64,000 bases of DNA from an uncultured Lachnospiraceae bacterium (GTDB taxonomy: Bacteria > Bacillota > Clostridia > Lachnospirales > Lachnospiraceae): the NCBI GenBank assembly GCA_951800145.1, contig CATOJE010000003.1:38400-102399 (forward strand), written 5' to 3'. The translations under genes were made by a program, and so were the position numbers. The notes beneath the pieces are model-generated. The model was given only the letters and a program-made list of their open reading frames with translations, did no database searches and was not told where the DNA came from. This document shows, piece by piece, positions 1 to 8,983 of the stretch (its first letter is position 1; each line of letters begins with the position of its first letter).

Positions 1-264
1 GCCAGGAAGGAGAATGCCCCCGGCGGGACTATCATCCACGCCAAGGGAACGGGCACAGAAAAAGCCCGGAAATTCCTGGGCTTTTCTATCGCAGTGGAGA
101 AGGAAATGATTTTTATGGTGACCCGGCGGGAGAGCAAGAACGCCATCATGAAGTCTATCATGGACGCCGCCGGACTGGAGAGCGAGGCCAGAGCCATCGT
201 GTTCTCCCTGCCGGTGACGGACACGGCGGGGATGCGGCTCATCGAGGAGGCGGAGCAGGGATAA
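1..264 (+). CDS. P-II family nitrogen regulator, C-terminal part (5' truncated by window edge)
   Basis: Frame 1 open from base 1 to TAA 262-264: ...TIIHAKGTGTEKARKFLGFSIAVEKEMIFMVTRRESKNAIMKSIMDAAG... resembles GlnB/PII-like C-terminus. Confidence 0.7.
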   Translation, partial: ARKENAPGGTIIHAKGTGTEKARKFLGFSIAVEKEMIFMVTRRESKNAIMKSIMDAAGLESEARAIVFSLPVTDTAGMRLIEEAEQG

Positions 265-278
265 TCAGCCTGCTCTCC

Positions 279-1658
279 TCACCGCTTTCCCTTCTCATAT
301 TCTTTTAAATCTTCTAGCGCCTTTCCTGACAGCGGGAACAGGATGCTCATGTTAAAGATGGTCATTAATCCCACCCCGATATCCCCCAGATCCCACACAA
401 AGGTATAGGCCGCCAGGCCGCCGATGTACAGCATGACCAGCGCCAGCACCTTGTACAGCGTCTGGGAGGTCCAGTTATCCCCGAAAAGGTAGGCCACATT
501 GGGCCTGGCATAAAATAAAATCCCGATAAAGGTGGAGAAGCTGAAGAGCCATAAAATCACAGCGATAAAGATCACCCCAAATCCGCCCATGTGATACTCC
601 ATGGCCTTTTGGAGCAGATCCATCCCTTCCAGTCCTTCGGTCAGGCCGGCAGGAGCCAGAAGCATAATCATGGCAGAGCAGCTGCAGATCACGATGGTAT
701 CGATAAATACGCCAAAGGCCTGTAGCAGCCCCTCCTTCGCCGGACTGCTGATATCCGCCGCGGCCGCGGCGCAGGGAGCGGAGCCAGAGCCGGCTTCATT
801 GGAAAAAAGCCCACGCTTGGCGCCGTTCATCAGCACTGCCCCGAAGCCGCCGGCCACTGCCTGGCGCAGGCCGAAGGCCTCCTGAAGGATTCTGGAAAAC
901 ACAGCCGGCAGCTGTCCCACATTTTTAATGATAATAAACAGGGTGATCAGGAAATAGCAGCCTGCCATAATGGGCACGATCACATCCAGCACCTTCACCG
1001 TGGCATTTTTCCGAAGCACGATCACACCGGCCACTGCTACCAGGACGATGGTGGTATACAGCGGCGGGATCCGAAAGGCATTTTCAAAGGCAGTGGAAAC
1101 CGAGTTGCTGATCACCTGGCTGATCCCGCACCAGCAGAGCAGCCCGGACAGGGCAAAGAGCACTGCCAGCAGGGAACGCCGGTTGGTTCCCCGTTTCCTT
1201 TTCACATACTGGTGGATATAATAGGCTGGCCCGCCCCGGTAACCGCCGTAGAGCGGATCCTCCTCCTTATAAAGCTGTGCCAGGGTGGCTTCGATAAAGG
1301 CGGTGGAGGAGCCTAAAAGGGCGGTAATCCACATCCAGAACAGGGCGCCGGCCCCTCCGGCTGAGATGGCGGCCACCACCCCTACCAGATTCCCCATGCC
1401 CACCCGGGTAGCTGTGGAGATCATCAGCGCCTGCATACCGGAGATGGATTTTTTTGACCCGGTCTTTTTCTCCACCGCGATCTTAAGCATGTCCGGAAAC
1501 AGCCGGAAGGGAAGGAATCTGGTCCGGATGGTAAAGTATATTCCAGAAGGAATTAAAATTAAAACCAGCAGGGAAAGCCCCAGGCTGCTCCCTCCCGGCA
1601 AGGGGATACGAATCAAATCTCCCCACAAAGCATAATACACAAAACGAATGATATCCAT
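279..1658 (-). CDS. Sodium:alanine/amino acid symporter, AGCS family
   Basis: 459 aa polytopic membrane protein; RVGMGNLVGVVAAISAGGAGALFWMWITALLGSSTAFIEATLAQ is AGCS-typical. Confidence 0.9.
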   Translation of the reverse strand: MDIIRFVYYALWGDLIRIPLPGGSSLGLSLLVLILIPSGIYFTIRTRFLPFRLFPDMLKIAVEKKTGSKKSISGMQALMISTATRVGMGNLVGVVAAISAGGAGALFWMWITALLGSSTAFIEATLAQLYKEEDPLYGGYRGGPAYYIHQYVKRKRGTNRRSLLAVLFALSGLLCWCGISQVISNSVSTAFENAFRIPPLYTTIVLVAVAGVIVLRKNATVKVLDVIVPIMAGCYFLITLFIIIKNVGQLPAVFSRILQEAFGLRQAVAGGFGAVLMNGAKRGLFSNEAGSGSAPCAAAAADISSPAKEGLLQAFGVFIDTIVICSCSAMIMLLAPAGLTEGLEGMDLLQKAMEYHMGGFGVIFIAVILWLFSFSTFIGILFYARPNVAYLFGDNWTSQTLYKVLALVMLYIGGLAAYTFVWDLGDIGVGLMTIFNMSILFPLSGKALEDLKEYEKGKR

Positions 1659-1893
1659 AGTTTGTTCCCCCGTAGCTATGCAATTCTTTGATACAGAACT
1701 TTGATACAGAACTTTGATACAGAAAGTATTTGCATCTTTCTCTCATTTAGTATATAGTAGATTCAAGCATCTGTAAAATCAATAAACATAATATATTCCA
1801 TCGAATTATTCGATGTATGCTGCTCGCACTCCCTCGGGCCATGCTCAGCAGCCCTCTTTGCAGTCCACGCCAAATAACAGAATGGAGGAGCCT

Positions 1894-2775
1894 ATGGATA
1901 TCCGGAATCTGAATACCTTCATTTACACCGCAGAGCTGTCCAGCTTTACAAAAGCTGCGGAAAGGCTGGGCTATTCCCAGTCCACCGTGTCCTTTCAGAT
2001 CAAGCAGCTGGAGCAGGAGCTGGATACCCAGCTCTTTGAACGGATCAATCATACCATCGCCTTAACGGAGCGGGGCAGGGAGGTGCTTCGCTATGCCCAG
2101 CAGATCCTCCGCATTTCTCAGGAGTTAAATGAAGCTCTCCACGAAGAAAAAGCCATCCGTGGCCGGGTGCGCCTGGCCATGGCTGACTCGCTCTGTGATT
2201 CTCTTCTGGATGAAAAATTCGTGGATTTCCGCCGCCAGCATCCTGGCATTGCATTAAAGATCATCACAGCCGGAACCCAAGAGATGTTCCGGCTCATTGA
2301 CCATAATGAAGCCGATGCGATCTTAACCTTAGATAGCCATATTTATGATATGGAGTATGTCATCGTAAAGGAGGAGAGGGTGGGGGTCCATTTCGTGGCC
2401 CCGACAGAGCACCCTCTTGCAAGGGCCCCGGAGATTTCCATTCAGGAGCTGACGGATCAGCCCTTTATCCTCACGGAAAGGGGGATGAGCTACCGCCGGC
2501 TGATGGATGAGCGGCTGGCGGAGCTTTCCCTGGAAATCCACCCCATCCTGGAGCTGGGAAGTGCAAAGCTGATCTGCTCTCTGGTGGAGCAGGGCGCTGG
2601 TATCTCCTTCCTGCCAGACTACGTAACCAGGCCGGAGGTAGAGGCCGGAAGGATGGTGTATCTTCCTGTAAAGAATTTCCAAATCCATCTGTGGAAGCAG
2701 CTCCTCTATCACCGGGATAAATGGATTTCCCCTCAGCTGGAGTCGGTGATGTGGTATTGTGCGGTGAATTTATGA
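1894..2775 (+). CDS. LysR family transcriptional regulator
   Basis: MDIRNLNTFIYTAELSSFTKAAERLGYSQSTVSFQIKQLEQELDTQLFER wHTH plus substrate-binding domain; GGAGGA upstream of ATG 1894. Confidence 0.92.
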   Translation: MDIRNLNTFIYTAELSSFTKAAERLGYSQSTVSFQIKQLEQELDTQLFERINHTIALTERGREVLRYAQQILRISQELNEALHEEKAIRGRVRLAMADSLCDSLLDEKFVDFRRQHPGIALKIITAGTQEMFRLIDHNEADAILTLDSHIYDMEYVIVKEERVGVHFVAPTEHPLARAPEISIQELTDQPFILTERGMSYRRLMDERLAELSLEIHPILELGSAKLICSLVEQGAGISFLPDYVTRPEVEAGRMVYLPVKNFQIHLWKQLLYHRDKWISPQLESVMWYCAVNL

Positions 2776-2804
2776 TGTTTCCTACTTATATTATAACGCG
2801 GGCT

Positions 2805-4163
2805 TTAGAAATATTCCCTCAGCGCCCTGGCGGCCTGCCTCACCTCCTCCTCTGTGTTAAAGCAGGAGAAGCTGAACCGCACCGCCCCCTGCTCCCTGGT
2901 TCCCAGGGCTTCATGCATCAGCGGTGCGCAGTGCCCCCCGGAACGGGTGTAGATCCCATGCTCACTGGCCAGCCAGTCGCTTACCTCGCCGGAGTCCTCA
3001 TCCCCTAAGTTTAAGGTCACCATAGCTGCCCGGGGCCTCACTTCTCCTTCCATCCCAGGATTTCTGCAGCTCTGGCTTTTCTGCATATCCTTCCCATCTC
3101 CCTTCCCGGCTCGCTCATAGCTCTCATAATCTCCATAAAACCGGATGCCGGGAATCTCCTTCACCAAATGATAAAACAGCCTGGCGAGTTCCTCCTCTTT
3201 CCTTCGGATTGGCTCTGTCCCTCCATGCTCCTTAATCCACTGCAGGGCAGCCCTTAACCCGGCGATGCCATGGCCGTTTAAGGTTCCGGCCTCTAAAGCC
3301 ACGGGCATTTCCAGAGGATGCCTTTTGGAATAGGTCTGTATCCCGCTTCCGCCGGAAAGCAGAGGGGCGATCTTTAGTCCCCTTCTCACACATAAGCCCC
3401 CGGTTCCCTGGGGCCCCATCAGCCCCTTATGTCCGGTAAAACAGAGAATGTCGATCCCGTCCTTTTTCATGGATATGGGAAACACGCCTCCGGTCTGGGA
3501 AGCATCCACGATAAACACGGCCCCTGCCTTCTGGCACCACTGTCCCACCGTCCGGATGTCCTGGATATTCCCGGTGAGATTGGATCCATGGGTGAGGATC
3601 ACTGCCTTAACCCCCGGCACTATGGCCTGGCGCAGCTGCTCCATATCCAGCAGGCCTCTCCGGATTTTCCACGGCTCCTCTGTATCCGGCTGGTTCTTCC
3701 GGGATCCCCTGATGTCCGGCTGGTTCTCCCGGGAGCCCCTGATGTCCGGCTGCTTCTCTTGCATCTTTTGGGAGCCTTGGATGTTCTCCCAGCTCTCCTT
3801 CAGGCATCCCACCCGGGTAACCAGAACCCCCTGCTCCTCAAGCTGATACAAAGGCCGGAGGACGCTGTTATGCTCCAGCACGGTGGTCACTGCCCGGTCC
3901 CCCGGCTTTAGTACCCCTTTTATGGCCATATTCAGGCTTTCTGTGGAATTTGCCGTAAATGCCACCTGATCCGGCCCGTAGCCGTCAAATAGCTCATCCA
4001 CCAGCTGCCGGGTCTGGAGGATAACCCGGGCGCTCTCCAGAGCCGTCTCATAAGTCCCCCGGGAGCAGTTCCCCATGGTTCGTATGGCCTGGGCCACAGC
4101 CTCTGCCACCTCATCCGGCCGGTAGTAGCTGGTGGCTGCACTGTCCAAATAAATCATACTCAT
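2805..4163 (-). CDS. Class V aminotransferase / cysteine desulfurase-like protein of the SDMH selenium cluster (EF2568-like)
   Basis: PLP-fold NifS/Csd-like sequence (DASQTGG..., FTGHKGLMGPQGTGGL); next to yqeB/yedF/selD; carries an in-frame 10-aa repeat insertion. Confidence 0.85.
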   Translation of the reverse strand: MSMIYLDSAATSYYRPDEVAEAVAQAIRTMGNCSRGTYETALESARVILQTRQLVDELFDGYGPDQVAFTANSTESLNMAIKGVLKPGDRAVTTVLEHNSVLRPLYQLEEQGVLVTRVGCLKESWENIQGSQKMQEKQPDIRGSRENQPDIRGSRKNQPDTEEPWKIRRGLLDMEQLRQAIVPGVKAVILTHGSNLTGNIQDIRTVGQWCQKAGAVFIVDASQTGGVFPISMKKDGIDILCFTGHKGLMGPQGTGGLCVRRGLKIAPLLSGGSGIQTYSKRHPLEMPVALEAGTLNGHGIAGLRAALQWIKEHGGTEPIRRKEEELARLFYHLVKEIPGIRFYGDYESYERAGKGDGKDMQKSQSCRNPGMEGEVRPRAAMVTLNLGDEDSGEVSDWLASEHGIYTRSGGHCAPLMHEALGTREQGAVRFSFSCFNTEEEVRQAARALREYF

Positions 4164-4167
4164 TTCC

Positions 4168-4995
4168 TTATTTCCCCTGCTTTTCTTCCAGATAGAGGAG
4201 GCCCTCTAAAACGGATCCGGCGATGCATCTGGCCTTATCCGAAATGGTAAAGCAGTTTTCAAATTCTGATTCCCGTGGGTCGATATCTGCGATCTTCAAT
4301 CCCTCAGTCACTGGATAACCGGAGCGGATCAGTCCCCGGAGAATTCCATCTAAGGAAGCATTCACCGTCACCTCCCCCTGTCCCGTCACCACCACCCCGA
4401 TGGGCTGGCCCTTCTTTACCTTATCCCCTATCTGGCAGAGTCCCCGAAGGATTCCCCTTGCAGGGGAGTGAATCACCCGCTCCTTCCCGAATCCGGCGAT
4501 GATTCCAGGAGTTCCGGTATTGGGAAGGGCGCTGCCATGTCCGATGATCCGGCCCAGATTATGGCCCCGCATGGTCTCGATCACCAGATCCACGTCCTTT
4601 CCTGCAAAGAATCCCGGCCCTAGGGCAATGGTCTTATCCGCCATATCCCGACTGGTTCCCAGATTTTTTTTCGCCAGAATACCGTCGATTAAGGCCCAGG
4701 GGCGCACGTTTTCCAGGATCCGGCACTCCGGATCCACCAAAAGCGCCACATCCCCTTTTGACAAAACCGCCCTTGCCTCCTCATAATCCTTTACATGGAC
4801 GCACCGGACATTTTCCACCTCGCTGACTCCGTCATACACTGCCTCGGAAAAGGCCACATGCCTGCGGATAGCCGAGGGATACCCCGTCTCCAGCACCAGC
4901 ACCGGGTATCCGCAACGGTGAAGCTTATGAATCGTCCCGGTGGCGATGTCCCCGCCTCCCCGGACCATAATTAATTGACTGCTGCGTTCTGACAT
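4168..4995 (-). CDS. yqeB: YqeB, selenium-dependent molybdenum hydroxylase maturation protein
   Basis: MSERSSQLIMVRGGGDIATGTIHKLHRCGYPVLVLETGYPSAIRRHVAFSEAVYDG is YqeB/EF2569-like; RBS AAGGAA; ORF listed to 5196 but ATG at 4995 preferred. Confidence 0.85.
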   Translation of the reverse strand: MSERSSQLIMVRGGGDIATGTIHKLHRCGYPVLVLETGYPSAIRRHVAFSEAVYDGVSEVENVRCVHVKDYEEARAVLSKGDVALLVDPECRILENVRPWALIDGILAKKNLGTSRDMADKTIALGPGFFAGKDVDLVIETMRGHNLGRIIGHGSALPNTGTPGIIAGFGKERVIHSPARGILRGLCQIGDKVKKGQPIGVVVTGQGEVTVNASLDGILRGLIRSGYPVTEGLKIADIDPRESEFENCFTISDKARCIAGSVLEGLLYLEEKQGK

Positions 4996-5182
4996 TTTCC
5001 TTGTATCCTTTCCTAAGTTCATCATTCTATCCAGTGTCTTGGCCGGATTATATTCAGCCAAGACATTAGCCCCATAGCTTCTCTCAGGCAATCCTTTTAT
5101 TACATCCTTCAGCAAATAGCTGTACCCGAAAGCAGGGCTTTTACAGGAAGCCCTGCTCCCTTCTGACGAAAAATCTGCCTGT

Positions 5183-5908
5183 CTAAGGCCGCACAAGCTT
5201 CCCCGCTCCGCTCATCCGTTCTGCTATCTCATACATATTAGTAACCGCTCCCACTGCCAGCTTTTCTCCCAGGCCATAATGGTTTAAGCAGGTGCCGCAG
5301 GTTAAGATCTCCACCCCCTGGGCCTGGAGTTCCTTCAAATCTTCCAGAGAATCGGAACCCTGACAGGAAAGCCTGGCTCCCCCATTATAGAGCAGAACCG
5401 TTCCCGGAAGCTTATCCTGTTTCGTCAGCGCATAGACAAAGCCCTTCATCAGCAGCCTTCCCAGAGTCTCATCCCCCTGTCCCATCTGATCCGAGGATAA
5501 TACCACTACCATGCCCTTGTCCCGGATATCCGGCTGGCAGGAAATCTCGCCTTCCTCCTGCTCCCCCCTGACATCGCCGCTGTCCACAGCAGCTCCCTGC
5601 CCGGACATTACACTTTGCCCGGCATCTCCATTCTTCCCGGGCCCTGCGCTCTGCCCGGAGCTCCCGCTTTGAACAGGCCCATCCCCTGTCCCAGCTTGAA
5701 TCGACACCACAAACTCCTGACTGCTGATCCGTTCCGATGTGGATTCCAGCCCCTTATGGCTGGCAAGCTTCTTTAGATTCTGAACCGCAATCTCATTATC
5801 CACTACCACCTCCACGATGGTTCCCGGCTCCGCCTTTTCCAGCGCCTTCTTCGCCTCAATCACAGGCAATGGGCACTGCTTTCCTCTCTCATCCAGTCTC
5901 ATATCCAT
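5183..5908 (-). CDS. yedF: YedF, sulfurtransferase-like selenium metabolism protein (TusA + DsrE-like domains)
   Basis: N-term TusA motif LDERGKQCPLPVIEAKKAL; C-term DsrE-like; Gly/Ser-rich linker. Confidence 0.87.
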   Translation of the reverse strand: MDMRLDERGKQCPLPVIEAKKALEKAEPGTIVEVVVDNEIAVQNLKKLASHKGLESTSERISSQEFVVSIQAGTGDGPVQSGSSGQSAGPGKNGDAGQSVMSGQGAAVDSGDVRGEQEEGEISCQPDIRDKGMVVVLSSDQMGQGDETLGRLLMKGFVYALTKQDKLPGTVLLYNGGARLSCQGSDSLEDLKELQAQGVEILTCGTCLNHYGLGEKLAVGAVTNMYEIAERMSGAGKLVRP

Positions 5909-5971
5909 CTCTCCATTTCTAAATCATTTTTTCATCAGCTGCCGGCTTGCCCTATCTGGCCGCCATTTTTT

Positions 5972-6997
5972 CTACTGGACCACCACTGCCTCAGCTCCCC
6001 TTTTCACTACCCGGCCTACGATGCCGCAGGGCAGGCCCAGGGTCTTTAATTCCTCCAAAGCCCTCTCTCCGTCCTCCGCCTCCATACTCACCAGGAGGCC
6101 TCCTGAGGTTTGGGCGTCATAAAGAATCTCCTCCACGGCAAAGCTGCAGTCCACAAACCGGACCTTGTCCTGAACATGATTCCGGTTCCGCTGGCCGGCG
6201 GCAGTCAGGTAAAACTCCTCCACATACTCCGGACATTCCGGAATAAAGGGAATCGCCCTCTGGTCTATCTCTGCACTGAACTGGTCCCCCAGCATCTCAC
6301 ACAGATGGGCCAGAAAGCCAAAGCCAGTCACATCTGTACATCCATGAGTGCGGTATTTCTTCACTATCTCTGCTGCGTATTTATTTAAGGTAGACATAGA
6401 CTTTACCGCCAGATCCATGGCCGCCTGGGAGGCCTCCCCCACCCGGGAGGCGGTGCACACGATCCCCACCCCGAGAGGCTTGGTCAAAAGAAGCACATCC
6501 CCCTCCCTGCAGCCATTATTGGCGAAAACCCGATCCGGGTGAATCACCCCGGTCACCGACAGTCCGTATTTCACATCCTGATCCGCGATGGAATGCCCCC
6601 CTGCCAGCACGCCTCCCGCTTCCCGCACCTTCTCGCTGCCCCCTAAAAGGATCTGTCCTAAAATATTCAAATCCATGGACTCCGGGAAGCACACGATATT
6701 TAGCGCGGTCTTTACCTCCCCGCCCATAGCATAGACATCACTCAGGGCATTGGCCGCGGCGATCTGTCCGAAGGTATAGGGATCCTCCACCATGGGAGGA
6801 AAAAAATCCAGGGTCTGCACGATGGCCAGGTCATCGCTGAGACGGTACACTGCCGCGTCGTCCGAGCTGTCATAGCCGATTAGCAGGTTGGGGTCACGAA
6901 CCTTTGGAATCTGCTCCAGGACACGTCTCAGCGCCCCCGGCCCCAGCTTCGCCGTACAGCCGCCGCCTTTACAAAATACCGGTTTCTCTCGTTCCAA
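5972..6997 (-). CDS. selD: Selenide, water dikinase (selenophosphate synthase)
   Basis: [10 protein letters not shown] active-site region (Cys17/Lys20 equivalents kept), [31 protein letters not shown]. Confidence 0.95.
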   Translation of the reverse strand: MEREKPVFCKGGGCTAKLGPGALRRVLEQIPKVRDPNLLIGYDSSDDAAVYRLSDDLAIVQTLDFFPPMVEDPYTFGQIAAANALSDVYAMGGEVKTALNIVCFPESMDLNILGQILLGGSEKVREAGGVLAGGHSIADQDVKYGLSVTGVIHPDRVFANNGCREGDVLLLTKPLGVGIVCTASRVGEASQAAMDLAVKSMSTLNKYAAEIVKKYRTHGCTDVTGFGFLAHLCEMLGDQFSAEIDQRAIPFIPECPEYVEEFYLTAAGQRNRNHVQDKVRFVDCSFAVEEILYDAQTSGGLLVSMEAEDGERALEELKTLGLPCGIVGRVVKRGAEAVVVQ

Positions 6998-7035
6998 TTT
7001 TATCCCCCTTTTCTACCCTTCTTTTCTTGTCTCTT

Positions 7036-7239
7036 TCATTCTATCACAATTTCGTAAATTCTTCCATGCTCAGAAACAGTCGCCTTCCGTCCCTCTGTCA
7101 CGGCCAGCTTCATAAGATTATCCCGCGTATGGGCCGCATCCGAGCGCACAATTAATGTTTCCCCTGGATGCTCGTCCATGGCATCCATCACGATTAATAC
7201 AGGTTCCGGACAGGATAGTCCTCTTACATCGATTTCCAT
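7036..7239 (-). CDS. Small TusA/YeeD-type sulfurtransferase
   Basis: 67 aa MEIDVRGLSCPEPVLIVMDAM; AGGAGG RBS; between selD and yedE. Confidence 0.85.
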   Translation of the reverse strand: MEIDVRGLSCPEPVLIVMDAMDEHPGETLIVRSDAAHTRDNLMKLAVTEGRKATVSEHGRIYEIVIE

Positions 7240-7272
7240 TTGATTCCTCCTTAGTTATTTTGTGTATTTAAC

Positions 7273-7346
7273 GATGCTAAGTAAACTTTCATGCGCCCAG
7301 CGATGAACGCACCACTCATGAAAGCCTGGCGGGCGCACTTAGCATC
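7273..7346. repeat. Intergenic palindromic repeat, copy A
   Basis: Outer arms GATGCTAAGT/ACTTAGCATC (7273-7282/7337-7346), inner TGCGCCC...GGGCGCA and CTTTCATG...CATGAAAG; related to copies at 19.7 and 52.8 kb. Confidence 0.75.
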
Positions 7347-7605
7347 CCTTAATTTTGATAGTACTGTTAACTACATTAAGCAAATTTTGGAACAGCCCGA
7401 TTATATCATTAAAGACAAAAGGCCAAATACTGGATTAGTCATTAAACAAATTATTTCCTGTGAGAAGAACCTATTACTTGTCCTTCGCATCTGCACATCC
7501 TGCAATACCGAATATAAAAACTCTATTATCACCAGCTGGGAAATAAGTGAGACACGGTTACAGAATTATCTTAAGAACAAGCAAATTCTTTACAAAAAAG
7601 GCTAG
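7291..7605 (+). pseudogene. Probable PBECR-type (barnase/EndoU/colicin-like) nuclease-fold fragment with N-terminus replaced by repeat sequence
   Basis: ORF ...YIKQILEQPDYIIKDKRPNTGLVIKQI...LLLVLRICTS...YKNSIITSWEISETRLQNYLKNKQILYKKG; the first ~16 codons lie inside an intergenic palindromic repeat. Confidence 0.5.
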
Positions 7606-7617
7606 CTCTGTTATAAT
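7589..7617 (+). promoter_or_regulatory. Sigma-70/A promoter
   Basis: TTTACA (7589-7594), 17-bp spacer, TATAAT (7612-7617). Confidence 0.7.
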
Positions 7618-7623
7618 TTGAAT

Positions 7624-7730
7624 ATATTAAAAAAGAGGTTATTTGAGGTGGTAAATTTCGTTGCAACCACGCACCCTATGGGTCAAAAGAGATGCAGGAG
7701 CCGCGACGCCTGCCAAATAACCTCTTTTTT
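7624..7730 (+). ncRNA. Candidate structured RNA ending in a T-run; on the minus strand the same element abuts the yedE stop codon
   Basis: 17-bp perfect stem AAAAAAGAGGTTATTTG (7629-7645) / CAAATAACCTCTTTTTT (7714-7730) enclosing three potential hairpins; consensus promoter immediately upstream. Confidence 0.5.
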
Positions 7731-8776
7731 CACTTCTTCTCCCGTCTGCACCCCATTCCCAGCGCCAGCAAAATTACAATACAGGCAATACAGGCCATCC
7801 GCCCTGCCGCTGTGGTTCCATTCCCGCTGGAGGCCAGTCCGAAATTATGGCAGACCGCAGCCCCCACAAACATTCCTGCCACATATACAGCCGAGTCCCC
7901 GGATCCCTGCCCTGCCAGAATCAGCTGCCGTAAGGGGCATCCCCCTGCCAGGACCGCTGCCAGTCCCACAGTAAACATTCCAAGGAAGTTCCAGATATGC
8001 TCTGTATGCGCCACCGGCTGTCCCGCAAAGCCAAGGACAAATTTCCCTGCTGCCAGATTATAAACCAGCATGGTCACAAAGAGCGCCCCGATTACCGTTA
8101 AAATGTCAAAATTCTTCATCAGGATGGCATCTCGGATTCCTCCCGCGAAGCAGGTCCTGGCCTTCTGGGCGATGGCGCCAAAGAGAAGGCCCCCGACCAG
8201 GGAGAGCATCAGGGGAGCATGCATACTGCCCGGCCCTTCTGTGCTGACAGTGAAAATCGAGGTGGCCAGGCTGAGCACCAGCAGCAGCACCATAATTCCC
8301 GGAAGCACATATCCGCTTATCTTCTGGGTATCATAGGCCCGTCCCAGACTAAATCCCTTTTTCAGGAAAAAGCTTCCAGCTGCCGCTCCAAAGCCAAATC
8401 CTGCAAACGCCACATAGGCATTTAAATCTCCCCCTGCCATCCGCAGCACCATCCGCAAAGGACAGCCTAAAAAGATTAAAGCGCCAATCATAGTAATCAC
8501 CCCCAGCAAAAAGCGGATCATGGGAGATGAACCTCCGGTAGAGCGGTATTCTCCTCCGGCAAGAGCGATGGCAAAGGAGCCCAGGATCAATCCTATAATC
8601 TCCGGCCGCATATACTGAACCACAGCCGCCTGGTGGAACCTGGCCGCCCCCGCCATATCCCGGACAAAGCAGGCAATGCAGAAGGCCATATTTCCCGGAT
8701 TCCCGAAGAATGCCAGCGCCCCGGCGATTCCCCCCAGCAGCACTCCCCAGACTGCTAACATTTTTTTCGTATTCAT
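7730..8776 (-). CDS. yedE: YedE-family putative selenium transporter
   Basis: Two YeeE/YedE repeats (GCPLRMVLRMAGGDLNA, GCPLRQLILAGQGSGDS); selenium gene context. Confidence 0.88.
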   Translation of the reverse strand: MNTKKMLAVWGVLLGGIAGALAFFGNPGNMAFCIACFVRDMAGAARFHQAAVVQYMRPEIIGLILGSFAIALAGGEYRSTGGSSPMIRFLLGVITMIGALIFLGCPLRMVLRMAGGDLNAYVAFAGFGFGAAAGSFFLKKGFSLGRAYDTQKISGYVLPGIMVLLLVLSLATSIFTVSTEGPGSMHAPLMLSLVGGLLFGAIAQKARTCFAGGIRDAILMKNFDILTVIGALFVTMLVYNLAAGKFVLGFAGQPVAHTEHIWNFLGMFTVGLAAVLAGGCPLRQLILAGQGSGDSAVYVAGMFVGAAVCHNFGLASSGNGTTAAGRMACIACIVILLALGMGCRREKK

Positions 8777-8804
8777 GTTCCATTCCTCCTAAGTTTATAA
8801 ATTA

Positions 8805-8828
8805 CGTTATATTTTTAAAAATATAACG
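8805..8828. promoter_or_regulatory. Perfect 24-bp palindrome in the yedE leader
   Basis: CGTTATATTTTTAAAAATATAACG equals its own reverse complement; lies between a terminator-like hairpin and the yedE RBS. Confidence 0.65.
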
Positions 8829-8835
8829 ATGGTAC

Positions 8836-8868
8836 AGAAAAAACCAGTCTGCCTTTTAAACAGACCGG
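8836..8868 (-). terminator. Intrinsic terminator / possible attenuator upstream of yedE
   Basis: Minus strand CCGGTCTG-TTTAAAAGG-CAGACTGG followed by TTTTTT. Confidence 0.75.
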
Positions 8869-8983
8869 CTTCCCGTCCGCGTTTTACCTTTTAGCAAAAC
8901 TTTTTTTGTTTTTTTAATCATACCACAATTTTTTTGTATACCAGGACATTATATCATCTATTTGTAATAAACCTGCCCACAAC

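Noticed and set aside
5972-6997. SelD selenocysteine or loss of catalytic Cys
   Set aside because: GGGCTAK keeps the Cys17 and Lys20 equivalents; only the Cys19 position is Ala, which is not essential in E. coli SelD; no in-frame UGA
7618-7974. 118-aa plus-strand ORF MNILKKRLFEVVNFVATTHPMGQ...
   Set aside because: Runs through the structured element and antisense into yedE; no coding support
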